From Chloroflexota bacterium (GTDB taxonomy: Bacteria > Chloroflexota > Anaerolineae > Anaerolineales > Anaerolineaceae): DNA of 42,637 bases. Every line of letters begins with the position of its first letter. Within the stretch, counting starts at the first letter, position 1. A model generated the notes under the pieces. The model was not told the DNA's origin, searched no databases, and saw nothing but the letters and a program-made list of their open reading frames with translations. The position numbers were made by a program, and so were the translations under genes. Below, one piece after another: positions 1 to 6,845 of this stretch. Where the stretch lies: assembly GCA_009773005.1 (NCBI GenBank), contig WOUT01000020.1, positions 1 through 42,637 on the forward strand, written 5' to 3'.

Positions 1-99
1 GGTGATGGCAGCGGTTAGTGTCGTCTTCCCATGGTCAATGTGACCCATCGTGCCTACATTCAAATGCGGCTTGTTCCGTTCAAACTTTTGCTTGGCCAT
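1..99 (-). CDS. tuf: Elongation factor Tu, N-terminal fragment (runs off the left edge)
   Basis: Only the first 33 codons lie in the window, read leftwards from the ATG at 97-99. They encode the canonical EF-Tu N-terminus beginning [20 protein letters not shown], with the G1 nucleotide-binding loop GHIDHGKT at residues 19-26. EF-Tu is the GTPase that delivers aminoacyl-tRNA to the ribosome. An AGGAG Shine-Dalgarno sits about 7 nt before the ATG. The gene follows three tRNA genes on the same strand, an arrangement like the thrU-tyrU-glyT-thrT-tufB cluster of E. coli, so it is probably co-transcribed with them. The rest of the protein cannot be seen. Confidence 0.97.
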   Translation of the reverse strand, partial: MAKQKFERNKPHLNVGTMGHIDHGKTTLTAAIT

Positions 100-154
100 G
101 ATCCTCTCCTTAATAACCTAATTAACAATATCTTCCAGTACATCCGGCAAAAAG

Positions 155-227
155 AGCCCTCAATGGGAATTGGACCCATGACCTCGCCCTTACCAAGGGC
201 GCGCTCTACCAACTGAGCTATGAGGGC
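155..227 (-). tRNA. tRNA-Thr (anticodon GGT)
   Basis: Complete 73-nt cloverleaf: acceptor GCCCTCA/TGAGGGC, D-arm GCTCAGTTGGTAGAGC, anticodon stem CGCCC/GGGCG around loop TTGGTAA (anticodon GGT), variable loop AGGTC and T-arm ATGGG/CCCAT. No CCA is encoded, so the 3' end must be added by the CCA-adding enzyme. It lies 55 nt before tuf and is followed by a short T-run. Confidence 0.96.
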
Positions 228-273
228 TTGCCGATGATGGGGCTATTTTGGTAGAGTTTTAGCCCCAGTCGAG

Positions 274-357
274 TGGACGGTGAAGGATTCGAACCTCCGA
301 AGGCGTGTCGCCAACTGATTTACAGTCAGTCCCCGTTGGCCACTTGGGTAACCGTCC
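274..357 (-). tRNA. tRNA-Tyr (anticodon GTA)
   Basis: 84-nt class II tRNA with acceptor GGACGGT/ACCGTCC, anticodon loop CTGTAAA (GTA) on stem CTGA/TCAG, a long variable arm as expected for bacterial tRNA-Tyr, and T-arm with GGTTCGAATCC. The discriminator is A and no CCA is encoded. It lies between the two tRNA-Thr genes. Confidence 0.96.
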
Positions 358-383
358 ATTGCCGAGTCGTTACTGGCTCGCAA

Positions 384-416
384 GTGAGGACATCTGATTT
401 CGCGGATGTTTCTCAC
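384..416 (-). other. Spacer hairpin between tRNA-Thr(TGT) and tRNA-Tyr
   Basis: In the transcript GTGAG and ACATC pair with GATGT and CTCAC, separated by a small asymmetric bulge and closed by a 10-nt loop. It has no T-tract, so it is more likely a processing or spacer structure of the tRNA-tuf transcript than a terminator. The role is inference. Confidence 0.45.
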
Positions 417-433
417 TCACCATCCTGTAACTG

Positions 434-506
434 AGCCGACAGGGGGAATTGAACCCTCAACCTGATGCTTACAAAGCAACTGCTCTGCCAATTGAGCTAT
501 GTCGGC
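434..506 (-). tRNA. tRNA-Thr (anticodon TGT)
   Basis: 73-nt cloverleaf: acceptor GCCGACA/TGTCGGC, D-arm GCTCAATTGGCAGAGC, anticodon loop TTTGTAA (TGT), T-arm GAGGG/CCCCC-type with GTTCAATTC. The anticodon stem contains one T-T mismatch. No CCA is encoded. It is the first gene after the promoter at 542-570. Confidence 0.94.
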
Positions 507-541
507 AATTCAATTGTTAAGCTGCACACAGAGCGTGCTAG

Positions 542-570
542 ATTATACCAAAGCATAATCGCCAAGGCAA
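542..570 (-). promoter_or_regulatory. Promoter of the tRNA-Thr/tRNA-Tyr/tRNA-Thr/tuf transcript
   Basis: On the minus strand a perfect -10 TATAAT (542-547) lies exactly 17 nt from a -35 TTGCCT (565-570). Initiation would fall near 535, about 29 nt before the first tRNA. The spacing and near-consensus boxes fit a strong housekeeping sigma promoter. Confidence 0.8.
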
Positions 571-1045
571 GGTTAATAATATAAATAAAGTATTCACCCG
601 GAGGTGAACGGGCTATTTATATCAAACTCCAGGGGAACCGTCAAGGATATTGTGTTCTATTGGAATGGTTTTTATAACACCTTCAATATTTTACCTTGTT
701 GACCAGGTATTTATTGCTGACAAACTAGTTTGTTAACTCTTTTTATTGGCAGTTTCATATCGATTCTTTCAATGTTCTTTCACAACCTTACCGCCGATGT
801 ATTGATTATGCCTGACATCTCCTGATTGATAAGGCGCTCCATCAACCCACGACACTGGCATCATCAATGACGATCAGAGGTAAGCCCCAAAACTGCCGAG
901 CAGAACAACGCCTAATCGTCAGCCATCTTTCTGACTCTTCCTTCTCCAGAGTGATTATGTAACGCTCAATCACAAAAGGTCAGAAGGTCAATCTGTGCGA
1001 TCAATTGATTAACACGGGCGGAACAAATAAAATTCTAAGACGACA
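571..1045. other. Non-coding interval with short inverted repeats
   Basis: About 475 bases without a convincing intact gene. Visible items are a small hairpin TTCACC-CGGA-GGTGAA at 593-608 in AT-rich flanks, and a perfect 14-bp palindrome ACAAACTAGTTTGT at 720-733 of the size of a repressor operator but without an adjacent gene. A possible gene remnant at 769-976 is listed separately. No tRNA or recognised RNA family was seen. Confidence 0.5.
769..976 (-). pseudogene. Possible decayed gene fragment, unrecognised
   Basis: Two short protein-like frames abut on the minus strand. The first begins FVIERYIITLEKEESERW and stops after IDDASVVG. The second, offset by one base, carries a stretch WVDGAPYQSGDVRHNQYIGG and stops at 769-771. 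Their composition looks protein-like and a single frameshift would join them, which suggests the tail of a decayed gene. I do not recognise the family, there is no upstream portion or clear start, and it may be chance. Confidence 0.25.
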
Positions 1046-1071
1046 CCCCTGGTAATTGAAATTCCCAGGGG
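1046..1071 (-). terminator. Terminator downstream of the cation ATPase gene
   Basis: A 7-bp stem CCCCTGG/CCAGGGG (1046-1052 with 1065-1071) closes a 12-nt loop 24 nt past the ATPase stop codon. The downstream minus-strand sequence is T-rich but has no long uninterrupted T-run, so efficiency is uncertain. Confidence 0.6.
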
Positions 1072-1094
1072 CTCTGACTCTGAATTCGATTGAC

Positions 1095-3773
1095 TCAGAC
1101 TAATTTTCCAAACCATCCACGCCGTTGCATCCACTTCGCCAACTCTAAAACTGGCGAAATTGTGAATGCAAGCCCGATGGTAATCACCCAGTCTATGAGG
1201 GGCAGGCTGAAAGTTCCAAACGGCTCCTGCAGGAAGGGAAGATAAACAATCGCTACCAGCATTGCCAAATCTGCCAGAATCGCATAGTTTAACCACTTGT
1301 TGGCAAAGGGTTTGATCAATACCGAATTCCGATCGGAGCGGAAGTTGTAGGCCTTGAAAAACTGGATCAGTACAAGTGAAACGAATGTCATTGTCATTGC
1401 TTCTTCGTGGCTCCGACCCGAATTCCAGGCCCAGGTAAATATTCCAAGGTTGATCATGGTGGACCATAGACCGCCCACTGTCATTAGAGTCACGACTGGC
1501 CGGGTGAAGATCCCTGAACGGGGATTACGCGGCTTGCGACGCATCAGGTCATCTTCCGGTGGATCAACAGACAATGCAAGCGCGGGCAGACCATCGGTTG
1601 CCAAGTTTACCATCAGAATTTGTACCGCGGTTAATGGCAGAGGGAATCCCAAAAGAGTTGCCCCAGCCATCAAACCAATTTCACCAATATTAGAAGAAAG
1701 CAGGAACATCAAATATTTCTTGATATTGCCGAAGATCCCGCGACCTTCTTCAACTGCGGCTACTATAGAAGCGAAATTGTCATCTGTGAGCGTTAAATCA
1801 GATGCCTCTTTAGTCACATCTGTGCCGGTTATCCCCATGGCAATTCCAATATCTGCCTTCTTGAGTGCGGGGGCGTCGTTGACGCCATCTCCTGTCATAG
1901 CAACGATATGACCCAGCTTTTGCAACGCTGAAATTACTCGCAATTTGTGGGCGGGAGAAACACGAGCATAGACTTGGATGCTATCCACTTCGCTTGCAAA
2001 CTCGACGTCGCTCATCGCTTCCAGTTCACTGCCGATGATAACCCGCCCGCCATTGATCAGTCCAAGCTCAAGCGCCACTGCTTTTGCGGTCACAGGGTGG
2101 TCGCCTGTGATCATGATTACTCTTATACCTGCCTGTTCACAGGTCTGAATGGCGGCTTTGGCTTCAGGTCGGGGCGGGTCAATCATCCCCACCAGCCCCA
2201 GGAATGTCATCTCACTCTCGGCAGATTCAATTCTGGCGTCAGGCTTTGCAGATATTGCCAAAACTCGCAGAGCTTCGCCTGCCATCTGCTGCGCCATCTC
2301 CAGAATTTTTTCCTTATCTTGTTGGTTGAGAGCAGTCTCACCACCCTCGGTCAACTGCTTTGTGCAGGTTTCGAGGATCACCTCCGGTGCACCTTTTGAA
2401 TATGCGACGATACCACTTTCGATACTGTGCAACGTGGTCATACGCTTGGTTTCTGAAGTGAAGGGGATCTCGTTGATGCGTGGAAAGCTGGCGTCGAGGC
2501 TGTTTTTATCCAGACCAGCCTTTGCAGCAGCGACAACCATCGCTGCTTCAGTCGGATCACCTTTTACTTGCCAGCGCTGTTCGGTTTGATTGTGTACGAT
2601 GTGGGCATCAGACGCCAGAGCAGCGGCTTGAAGAGTTTGCCTCAACGGCAGGGTCGGTTCCACTATTACGGCATTGCGTGAAAACTGGCCTACTGGTTCA
2701 TAACCCGCGCCCGAAACATCCCATAAACTTCCTGCAGTATATATCTTTCTGGCAGTCATTTCGTCTTTGGTGAGCGTGCCGGTTTTATCGGAACAGATGA
2801 TTGATGTGCTACCCAACGTCTCGACAGCCGGCAGACGGCGCATCAGGGCATTGCGTTTCACCATACGTTGCACGCCAATGGCCAGGGAGATAGTTACAAC
2901 CGCCGGCAGCGCTTCGGGAACAACTGCCACAGCCAGAGCGATTCCAAAAATAAGCATTTCGACAAAAGGTTGGCCGCGAAAAAGACCAAGGGCAACAATG
3001 ATGGCAACGACAACGAAAGCCGCCCGCGCCAGCATGGCTCCGACCTTGTCCAAGTTTTCTTGCAGCGGAGTGCGGCTTGTCTCAACCGTTTGCAACATTT
3101 GAGCGATTTTACCAAATTCAGTGTCCATCCCTGTAGCGACAACTACGGCGCGTCCACGTCCGTATGAAGCAGCCGTGCCACTGTATACCATGTTCTTCCG
3201 GTCGCCAACTGCCAAATCGCCGTTCGAGAGCGGAGCGGTGTGCTTCTCCACTGGAAGAGACTCGCCAGTCAACACAGCTTCTTCAATTTGAAGATTGATT
3301 GATTCGATGAGGCGTGAGTCGGCTGGAATGCGATCTCCCGCTCGCAGAATAATTACATCGCCGGGCACCAGGTCGCGCGCCGGCACCTCAATTTCCTCGC
3401 CATCCCGCAGTGCGGTTGCAGTCGGCGCTGCCATTTGTTTCAAAGCTTCAATCGCCCGTTCAGCGCGATATTCCTGCACAAAGCCCAGAAGCACAGCAAA
3501 AAGCACGATTACTGCGATCGCTATTGCTTCAACACCATGTCCCAGGAAAGCCGATAGCACAATGGCGATAAGCAGGATCACAATCAACACATTTTTAAAC
3601 TGTTCAAAAAGCAGCATCCAAAGGGAAACGCGACGAGCTGCAGTTAGCTCATTTGGTCCGTGCTCCTCCAAACGGCTGGCTGCTTGATCTCCAGACAATC
3701 CTTCAGGAGTGCTTTGTAAGTGGGAGAAAACTTCATTGGTCGAAAGGGCATACCATTGATTTTTAGAATTCAT
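1095..3773 (-). CDS. P2-type cation-translocating ATPase (probable Mn2+/Ca2+ exporter)
   Basis: 892 aa, full length for P2 (SERCA/PMCA-like) ATPases. It has an N-terminal cation-ATPase domain, the actuator TGES motif (169-172), the M4 motif PEALP (286-290), the phosphorylation site DKTGTLT (D329), nucleotide-domain KGAPE (460-464), hinge TGDGVND (627-633), M5 NIGE (695-698) and M6 NLATDGLP (723-730), so most Ca2+/Mn2+ ligand positions of this family are kept. The start at 3773 has an AAGGA ribosome site. It is the last gene of an operon led by a yybP-ykoY Mn2+ riboswitch and a dedA gene. Related ATPases under the same riboswitch in lactococci and streptococci export Mn2+, so Mn2+ efflux is the best guess. 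Ca2+ export, or both, remains possible. Confidence 0.93.
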   Translation of the reverse strand: MNSKNQWYALSTNEVFSHLQSTPEGLSGDQAASRLEEHGPNELTAARRVSLWMLLFEQFKNVLIVILLIAIVLSAFLGHGVEAIAIAVIVLFAVLLGFVQEYRAERAIEALKQMAAPTATALRDGEEIEVPARDLVPGDVIILRAGDRIPADSRLIESINLQIEEAVLTGESLPVEKHTAPLSNGDLAVGDRKNMVYSGTAASYGRGRAVVVATGMDTEFGKIAQMLQTVETSRTPLQENLDKVGAMLARAAFVVVAIIVALGLFRGQPFVEMLIFGIALAVAVVPEALPAVVTISLAIGVQRMVKRNALMRRLPAVETLGSTSIICSDKTGTLTKDEMTARKIYTAGSLWDVSGAGYEPVGQFSRNAVIVEPTLPLRQTLQAAALASDAHIVHNQTEQRWQVKGDPTEAAMVVAAAKAGLDKNSLDASFPRINEIPFTSETKRMTTLHSIESGIVAYSKGAPEVILETCTKQLTEGGETALNQQDKEKILEMAQQMAGEALRVLAISAKPDARIESAESEMTFLGLVGMIDPPRPEAKAAIQTCEQAGIRVIMITGDHPVTAKAVALELGLINGGRVIIGSELEAMSDVEFASEVDSIQVYARVSPAHKLRVISALQKLGHIVAMTGDGVNDAPALKKADIGIAMGITGTDVTKEASDLTLTDDNFASIVAAVEEGRGIFGNIKKYLMFLLSSNIGEIGLMAGATLLGFPLPLTAVQILMVNLATDGLPALALSVDPPEDDLMRRKPRNPRSGIFTRPVVTLMTVGGLWSTMINLGIFTWAWNSGRSHEEAMTMTFVSLVLIQFFKAYNFRSDRNSVLIKPFANKWLNYAILADLAMLVAIVYLPFLQEPFGTFSLPLIDWVITIGLAFTISPVLELAKWMQRRGWFGKLV

Positions 3774-3834
3774 TTTTTAGTCCTTTTTAGCAAGTTATGT
3801 TGCAAGGGTGGCTTCCCCAAATCTTCGGAGCAGG

Positions 3835-3915
3835 TCAATGCTTCTTTGAAGACGCTATGATGAACCAGTATAGCAGCACGACCAGACCGGGAATGGCGGC
3901 GATAGAGGCATAGTT
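3835..3915 (-). other. Short hydrophobic frame between dedA and the ATPase (possible small membrane protein or remnant)
   Basis: A 26-codon frame reads as one membrane segment (PGLVVLLYWFII) with a basic end SSKKH before a TGA. It lacks an in-frame ATG, GTG or TTG. A strong AGGAGG (3921-3926) is 9 nt from an ATG at 3909-3911, but that ATG opens the neighbouring frame, which ends after 18 residues. A one-base change near the start would put the ATG in the hydrophobic frame, so this is either a recently frameshifted small protein or coincidence. Confidence 0.3.
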
Positions 3916-3924
3916 CTAATCCTC

Positions 3925-4596
3925 CTAATCAATCTCGTCTGCTTTTACGAATGCGGTTTGGAGTCGCAACCGCCGCTGGAATAGCCAATAGATTATAAGC
4001 CCAACACACCCGATTGTTAATAATCCGGCTACCATCCAGGGCGAGAATCGCCCTATCAATGTACTGATCAAAGACCATTCATTACCTACGATAAAACCAA
4101 GCCCGATGATCAAAGTGCACCAAATATAAGTGCCTATGAAAGTAAAAATCAGGAATTGAGGAAATGACATGCGCGCCAATCCAGCCGGGATGGTGATCAG
4201 CGTTCGAACCCCGGGAATAATACGTCCAAAGATTATCAATGCCGGCCCCCATCGTTTGAATAATGCTTCTGCATGTTCGATGTGGCGCGGTTCAATCCTG
4301 ATCCAGCGCGTCACTCTGTCTAGCGCGGGCCGTCCACCAAGGCGAACCAGCCAATAGGTAGCCGATGAACCAATTACACTGCCCAAGGCAGCATACATCC
4401 CGCCGACGAGGATCATAGCCGGGGAAGCCCCAGTTGCGGAGAACAAAATCCAACCGGCCATACCCAAAATAATCTCGCTGGGTGTGATGCCGGTAGCATT
4501 CTCAAAAGCCATCAAGCTAGCCACACCAAACCAACCCAATTGATCAAATATGGTTTGAAGGGCCGCGATGATTTGATTTTCAAGTTCAGTAAACAA
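3925..4596 (-). CDS. DedA/SNARE-associated family integral membrane protein
   Basis: 223 aa with several hydrophobic segments. It shows DedA-family signatures: an acidic N-terminal motif FENATGITPSEIILG and the conserved FGRIIPGVRTLITIPAGLARM region (about residues 122-142). DedA proteins act in the cytoplasmic membrane, with roles reported in lipid-carrier recycling and proton-motive-force homeostasis; the substrate here cannot be read from sequence. The start is a TTG at 4594-4596 behind a GAGGTGG ribosome site. It is the first gene after the Mn2+ riboswitch and terminator (4651-4784), and the cation ATPase follows on the same strand, suggesting a role in metal or envelope stress. Confidence 0.9.
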   Translation of the reverse strand: MFTELENQIIAALQTIFDQLGWFGVASLMAFENATGITPSEIILGMAGWILFSATGASPAMILVGGMYAALGSVIGSSATYWLVRLGGRPALDRVTRWIRIEPRHIEHAEALFKRWGPALIIFGRIIPGVRTLITIPAGLARMSFPQFLIFTFIGTYIWCTLIIGLGFIVGNEWSLISTLIGRFSPWMVAGLLTIGCVGLIIYWLFQRRLRLQTAFVKADEID

Positions 4597-4650
4597 AATA
4601 CCACCTCAATTTAGAAATCCAAAAAAATTAATGCCGGCTTGATTATTCAG

Positions 4651-4687
4651 AAAAAAAGACCGTCACAATTTGCAAATTGTGACGGTC
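4651..4687 (-). terminator. Riboswitch expression-platform terminator
   Basis: A perfect 30-bp palindrome (4658-4687, two 15-base arms starting GACCGTCACAATTTG on the minus strand) is followed by seven T residues (4651-4657). The 5' arm contains the 3' strand of riboswitch helix P1 (CAATTT, 4674-4679) and the conserved GACC, so aptamer folding and terminator formation exclude each other. This predicts metal-dependent antitermination (gene ON when ligand is bound). Confidence 0.9.
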
Positions 4688-4784
4688 TCACTCATCGCTC
4701 GAAAGCGTATAAACTGCCGGGAGCATCGCTCCGTCTTGACGGCAATTTATCCTGATATACCAGGAGGTTACTCCCCATCAATTT
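4674..4784 (-). ncRNA. yybP-ykoY (Mn2+-sensing) riboswitch aptamer
   Basis: Read on the minus strand, the element has all four helices of the family. P1 pairs AAATTG (4779-4784) with CAATTT (4674-4679). The signature GGGGAGTA lies at 4769-4776. P2 is CCTG/CAGG. P3 is ATAAATTG/CAGTTTAT enclosing the conserved CGTCAA (4736-4741) and an upper stem GGAGC-GAT-GCTCC (4720-4732). P4 is CGCT-TTCG-AGCG. The 3' conserved GAGACC follows. The order and key bases match the Lactococcus lactis Mn2+ riboswitch as I remember it. It precedes dedA and a P2-type ATPase. Confidence 0.9.
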
Positions 4785-4785
4785 C

Positions 4786-4814
4786 AGTTTACCCTCAAGC
4801 CTGGATTCTGTCAA
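4786..4814 (-). promoter_or_regulatory. Promoter of the riboswitch-dedA-ATPase operon
   Basis: Consensus -35 TTGACA (4809-4814), 17-nt spacer and -10 TAAACT (4786-4791) on the minus strand. Initiation would fall near 4779, right at the 5' strand of riboswitch P1. A direct repeat of ATTGTACGAA begins at the edge of the -35. Confidence 0.7.
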
Positions 4815-4838
4815 TTGTACGAAGTGCCATTGTACGAA
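4814..4838. repeat. Direct repeat ATTGTACGAA x2, possible operator
   Basis: Two identical 10-base copies at 4814-4823 and 4829-4838 have a 15-bp period. The first touches the -35 box of the operon promoter, which is the position of an upstream regulator site. No regulator is identified in the window. Confidence 0.5.
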
Positions 4839-5016
4839 TTGCCACGTTGTAACCCTTGACATTGCCTCGTGCCGCTAACAGGATAACCGGTTCTATTAAG
4901 GTAAATAGAAACTGCAATGCATTTTTATTTAAATAGGCAAAGAATAATTGCGCTTAATTTATTGAGGAAATTGTAAGGTTTTTTAAACGTCATTGCTGGA
5001 CCATCCAGGTATTTAA
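4839..5016. other. Intergenic interval downstream of the cyclase-like gene
   Basis: AT-rich sequence between the end of the 5017-5976 gene and the riboswitch promoter region. A weak 5-bp hairpin at about 4995-5010 lacks a T-tract. No gene or RNA family was recognised. Confidence 0.4.
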
Positions 5017-5976
5017 TTATAATCTTCCTGCTTTCTTTAGGACTGTAAGAGCTTCAACAGTGACAAATTCATTCATCTTCTTGGCACTGACCGGACCCCA
5101 CTGTACCGAGGACACACCAGAAATTTCTTTTTCAGTGACTTTATAATATTTTGCTTCTGCAGGAAATCCCTCAGCGGGAAGGTATTTGGTTTCCAGTAAA
5201 TCCAGAGCATCTTTGCACCTGGGATCATCGATCTTCCCAATTTCGCACATCACTTTGAGAGCAACTAATATGTCGTAGTGCCAATATACGGGGTAAGCTA
5301 ATTGGGTGAAGTTTTTTAGAATTACTTCGCCGCTTGCCAAACCCTTATATAATTTGCGAGAGAGAAAAATATCAGCGGCTCTTTCCATTGCTGCTTTTGC
5401 CCGGACGTCTCCGGAATAATTATAATAAGCATTCATCGCCCTTAATGGCAGCCAGGTTTCATAGAAAGACGAGTGCGAGGCGTTTGGTTTCTTGTCACAA
5501 TTCCATCCGCCATCAGGCCACTGCCATTTGAGCAACAACTCAATCAACTGATCCACTCGCAAATCGGTTAACCCTAATTGAATAAGAGAAAACACAGTTC
5601 CGCCTTCTTGTAAGGCACAACGCCGATATTTTCCTTTGATGAGCGGGATGGCTTTTAATCGCTTCGGGTTAAACAGCCAATCGTTAATTTGTTCTCTGAG
5701 CGGGAAAAGGGTTTGATCTCCAGAAGGATAACCCAGGTCAGCCAAAACTAATAGTGTCCAAAATGCCCCCTTCCACTTTTGATAGGCATGCCATGGAAAC
5801 TCCCCGTCAGAGTTCCGTGCAGCCAGCATGGTTTTTACACGAATTGAATTCCTCACTTTTTCCTGGATACCCTTTACTTCCAAAGAATCCTTTGGTTTGC
5901 CGAACACATCTACACTCATTCGGTAGCGAATTGAAGGTTCACTCGAATTGCTGAGCTGCTGAATAACCGCATCCAT
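5017..5976 (-). CDS. Terpene-cyclase/prenyltransferase-like (alpha/alpha toroid) protein
   Basis: 319 aa, soluble, with no signal peptide. It contains a QW-type motif (WQWPDGGWNCD) and repeated helical W/Y-rich segments (WKGAFWTLLVLADLG, HSSFYETWLPLRAMNAYY) typical of the alpha-barrel fold shared by squalene cyclases and prenyltransferase beta subunits. It is about half the size of squalene-hopene cyclase and lacks a visible DxDD catalytic motif, so cyclase activity should not be assumed. The ATG has a GAGGAG ribosome site. It is the last gene of the PhzF-kinase-esterase operon, 50 nt after the esterase. Its function is unknown. Confidence 0.7.
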   Translation of the reverse strand: MDAVIQQLSNSSEPSIRYRMSVDVFGKPKDSLEVKGIQEKVRNSIRVKTMLAARNSDGEFPWHAYQKWKGAFWTLLVLADLGYPSGDQTLFPLREQINDWLFNPKRLKAIPLIKGKYRRCALQEGGTVFSLIQLGLTDLRVDQLIELLLKWQWPDGGWNCDKKPNASHSSFYETWLPLRAMNAYYNYSGDVRAKAAMERAADIFLSRKLYKGLASGEVILKNFTQLAYPVYWHYDILVALKVMCEIGKIDDPRCKDALDLLETKYLPAEGFPAEAKYYKVTEKEISGVSSVQWGPVSAKKMNEFVTVEALTVLKKAGRL

Positions 5977-6026
5977 TAATTACTCCTCGATTTATTATCC
6001 CGATTGTTGGCTTCGTTTTACGGCCT

Positions 6027-6845
6027 TTATCCAAGCAAAAATTCTAACGGGAAATGCACTCGCTCTCGCCAATACTTTTCTGAATGGTCATGCCCTTCAA
6101 ATTTTTTGGTCAGCCAATCTATTCCTTGAATGTACCCTTTGGCTTGCATGATCTCATCTGCCATCTGCTGATACGGTTCATAGGCAGCATCAAGTGATCC
6201 GGTTCCGAAATCAAAATATATGCGGTGATGAGCTGGATCCGGGAGCTTCGCTTTCATATAATCCAACATCGCGCCTTTTCCGATTGGAAAGTGGGTTGAT
6301 ACACAACCTGCTCCTCCAAAAACTTCGGGGTACTCACACAAGGCATAAAGTGAGATCAACCCTCCCATACTGGAACCCATGATAAAGGTGTCATTGGCAT
6401 TTTTCTTTGTGTGATAATTTGAATCAATAAATGGTTTAAGTTCTTCGACCATAAATCTGAGGTATCGATCAGAATTTGGTGACCCGTGTAGATGCAAATC
6501 CAGGACGATCTTTTTAATCCCACTCACTGCCTTTTGCGGTATATATTCTCGGACTCTGTCTTTGGTGGACCATATTCCAACCACGATTATTTTTTTTATC
6601 TTCCCTTCCTCTATCAATCTGTTAACGGTTTCATCCATTACCCAAGCAAAATGACTTAATTTTGAAAGTTCCGGGTTAAACAGGTTCTGACCATCGGACA
6701 TATACAAAACGGAATATCGCTCTGAGGAATCAGTATATCCCGGTGGGAGCCAAACATCCACAATTCGCGGTGGAACCAACGTTGACGGAAACGGGTTGTA
6801 TCTTTCAATCTGTCCAATTAATCCCGTAAAGTCATAGGGGATCAT
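6027..6845 (-). CDS. Esterase-family alpha/beta hydrolase (enterochelin-esterase-like)
   Basis: 272 aa from the ATG at 6843-6845, chosen because a GGGAGGA ribosome site precedes it and it overlaps the upstream kinase stop as ATGA; the frame is open further upstream but inside the kinase gene. The nucleophile elbow is GSSMG (S159), a likely acid lies in FDFGTGSLDAAY (about 211-222) and the likely histidine is in FEGHDHSEKYW (about 249-259). The fold resembles Fes/esterase-D enzymes, which hydrolyse esters in the cytoplasm. No signal peptide is present. Translational coupling to a sugar kinase suggests a shared pathway, but the substrate is not evident. Confidence 0.82.
   Translation of the reverse strand: MIPYDFTGLIGQIERYNPFPSTLVPPRIVDVWLPPGYTDSSERYSVLYMSDGQNLFNPELSKLSHFAWVMDETVNRLIEEGKIKKIIVVGIWSTKDRVREYIPQKAVSGIKKIVLDLHLHGSPNSDRYLRFMVEELKPFIDSNYHTKKNANDTFIMGSSMGGLISLYALCEYPEVFGGAGCVSTHFPIGKGAMLDYMKAKLPDPAHHRIYFDFGTGSLDAAYEPYQQMADEIMQAKGYIQGIDWLTKKFEGHDHSEKYWRERVHFPLEFLLG

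Noticed and set aside
31-216. 61-codon plus-strand ORF
   Set aside because: Antisense to tuf and tRNA-Thr and has no protein-like features.
1354-1911. 185-codon plus-strand ORF inside the ATPase gene
   Set aside because: Shadow of the strongly conserved ATPase frame on the other strand; composition is not protein-like.
4995-5010. Hairpin CTGGA/TCCAG as terminator of the cyclase-like gene
   Set aside because: Only five base pairs and no T-tract follows.
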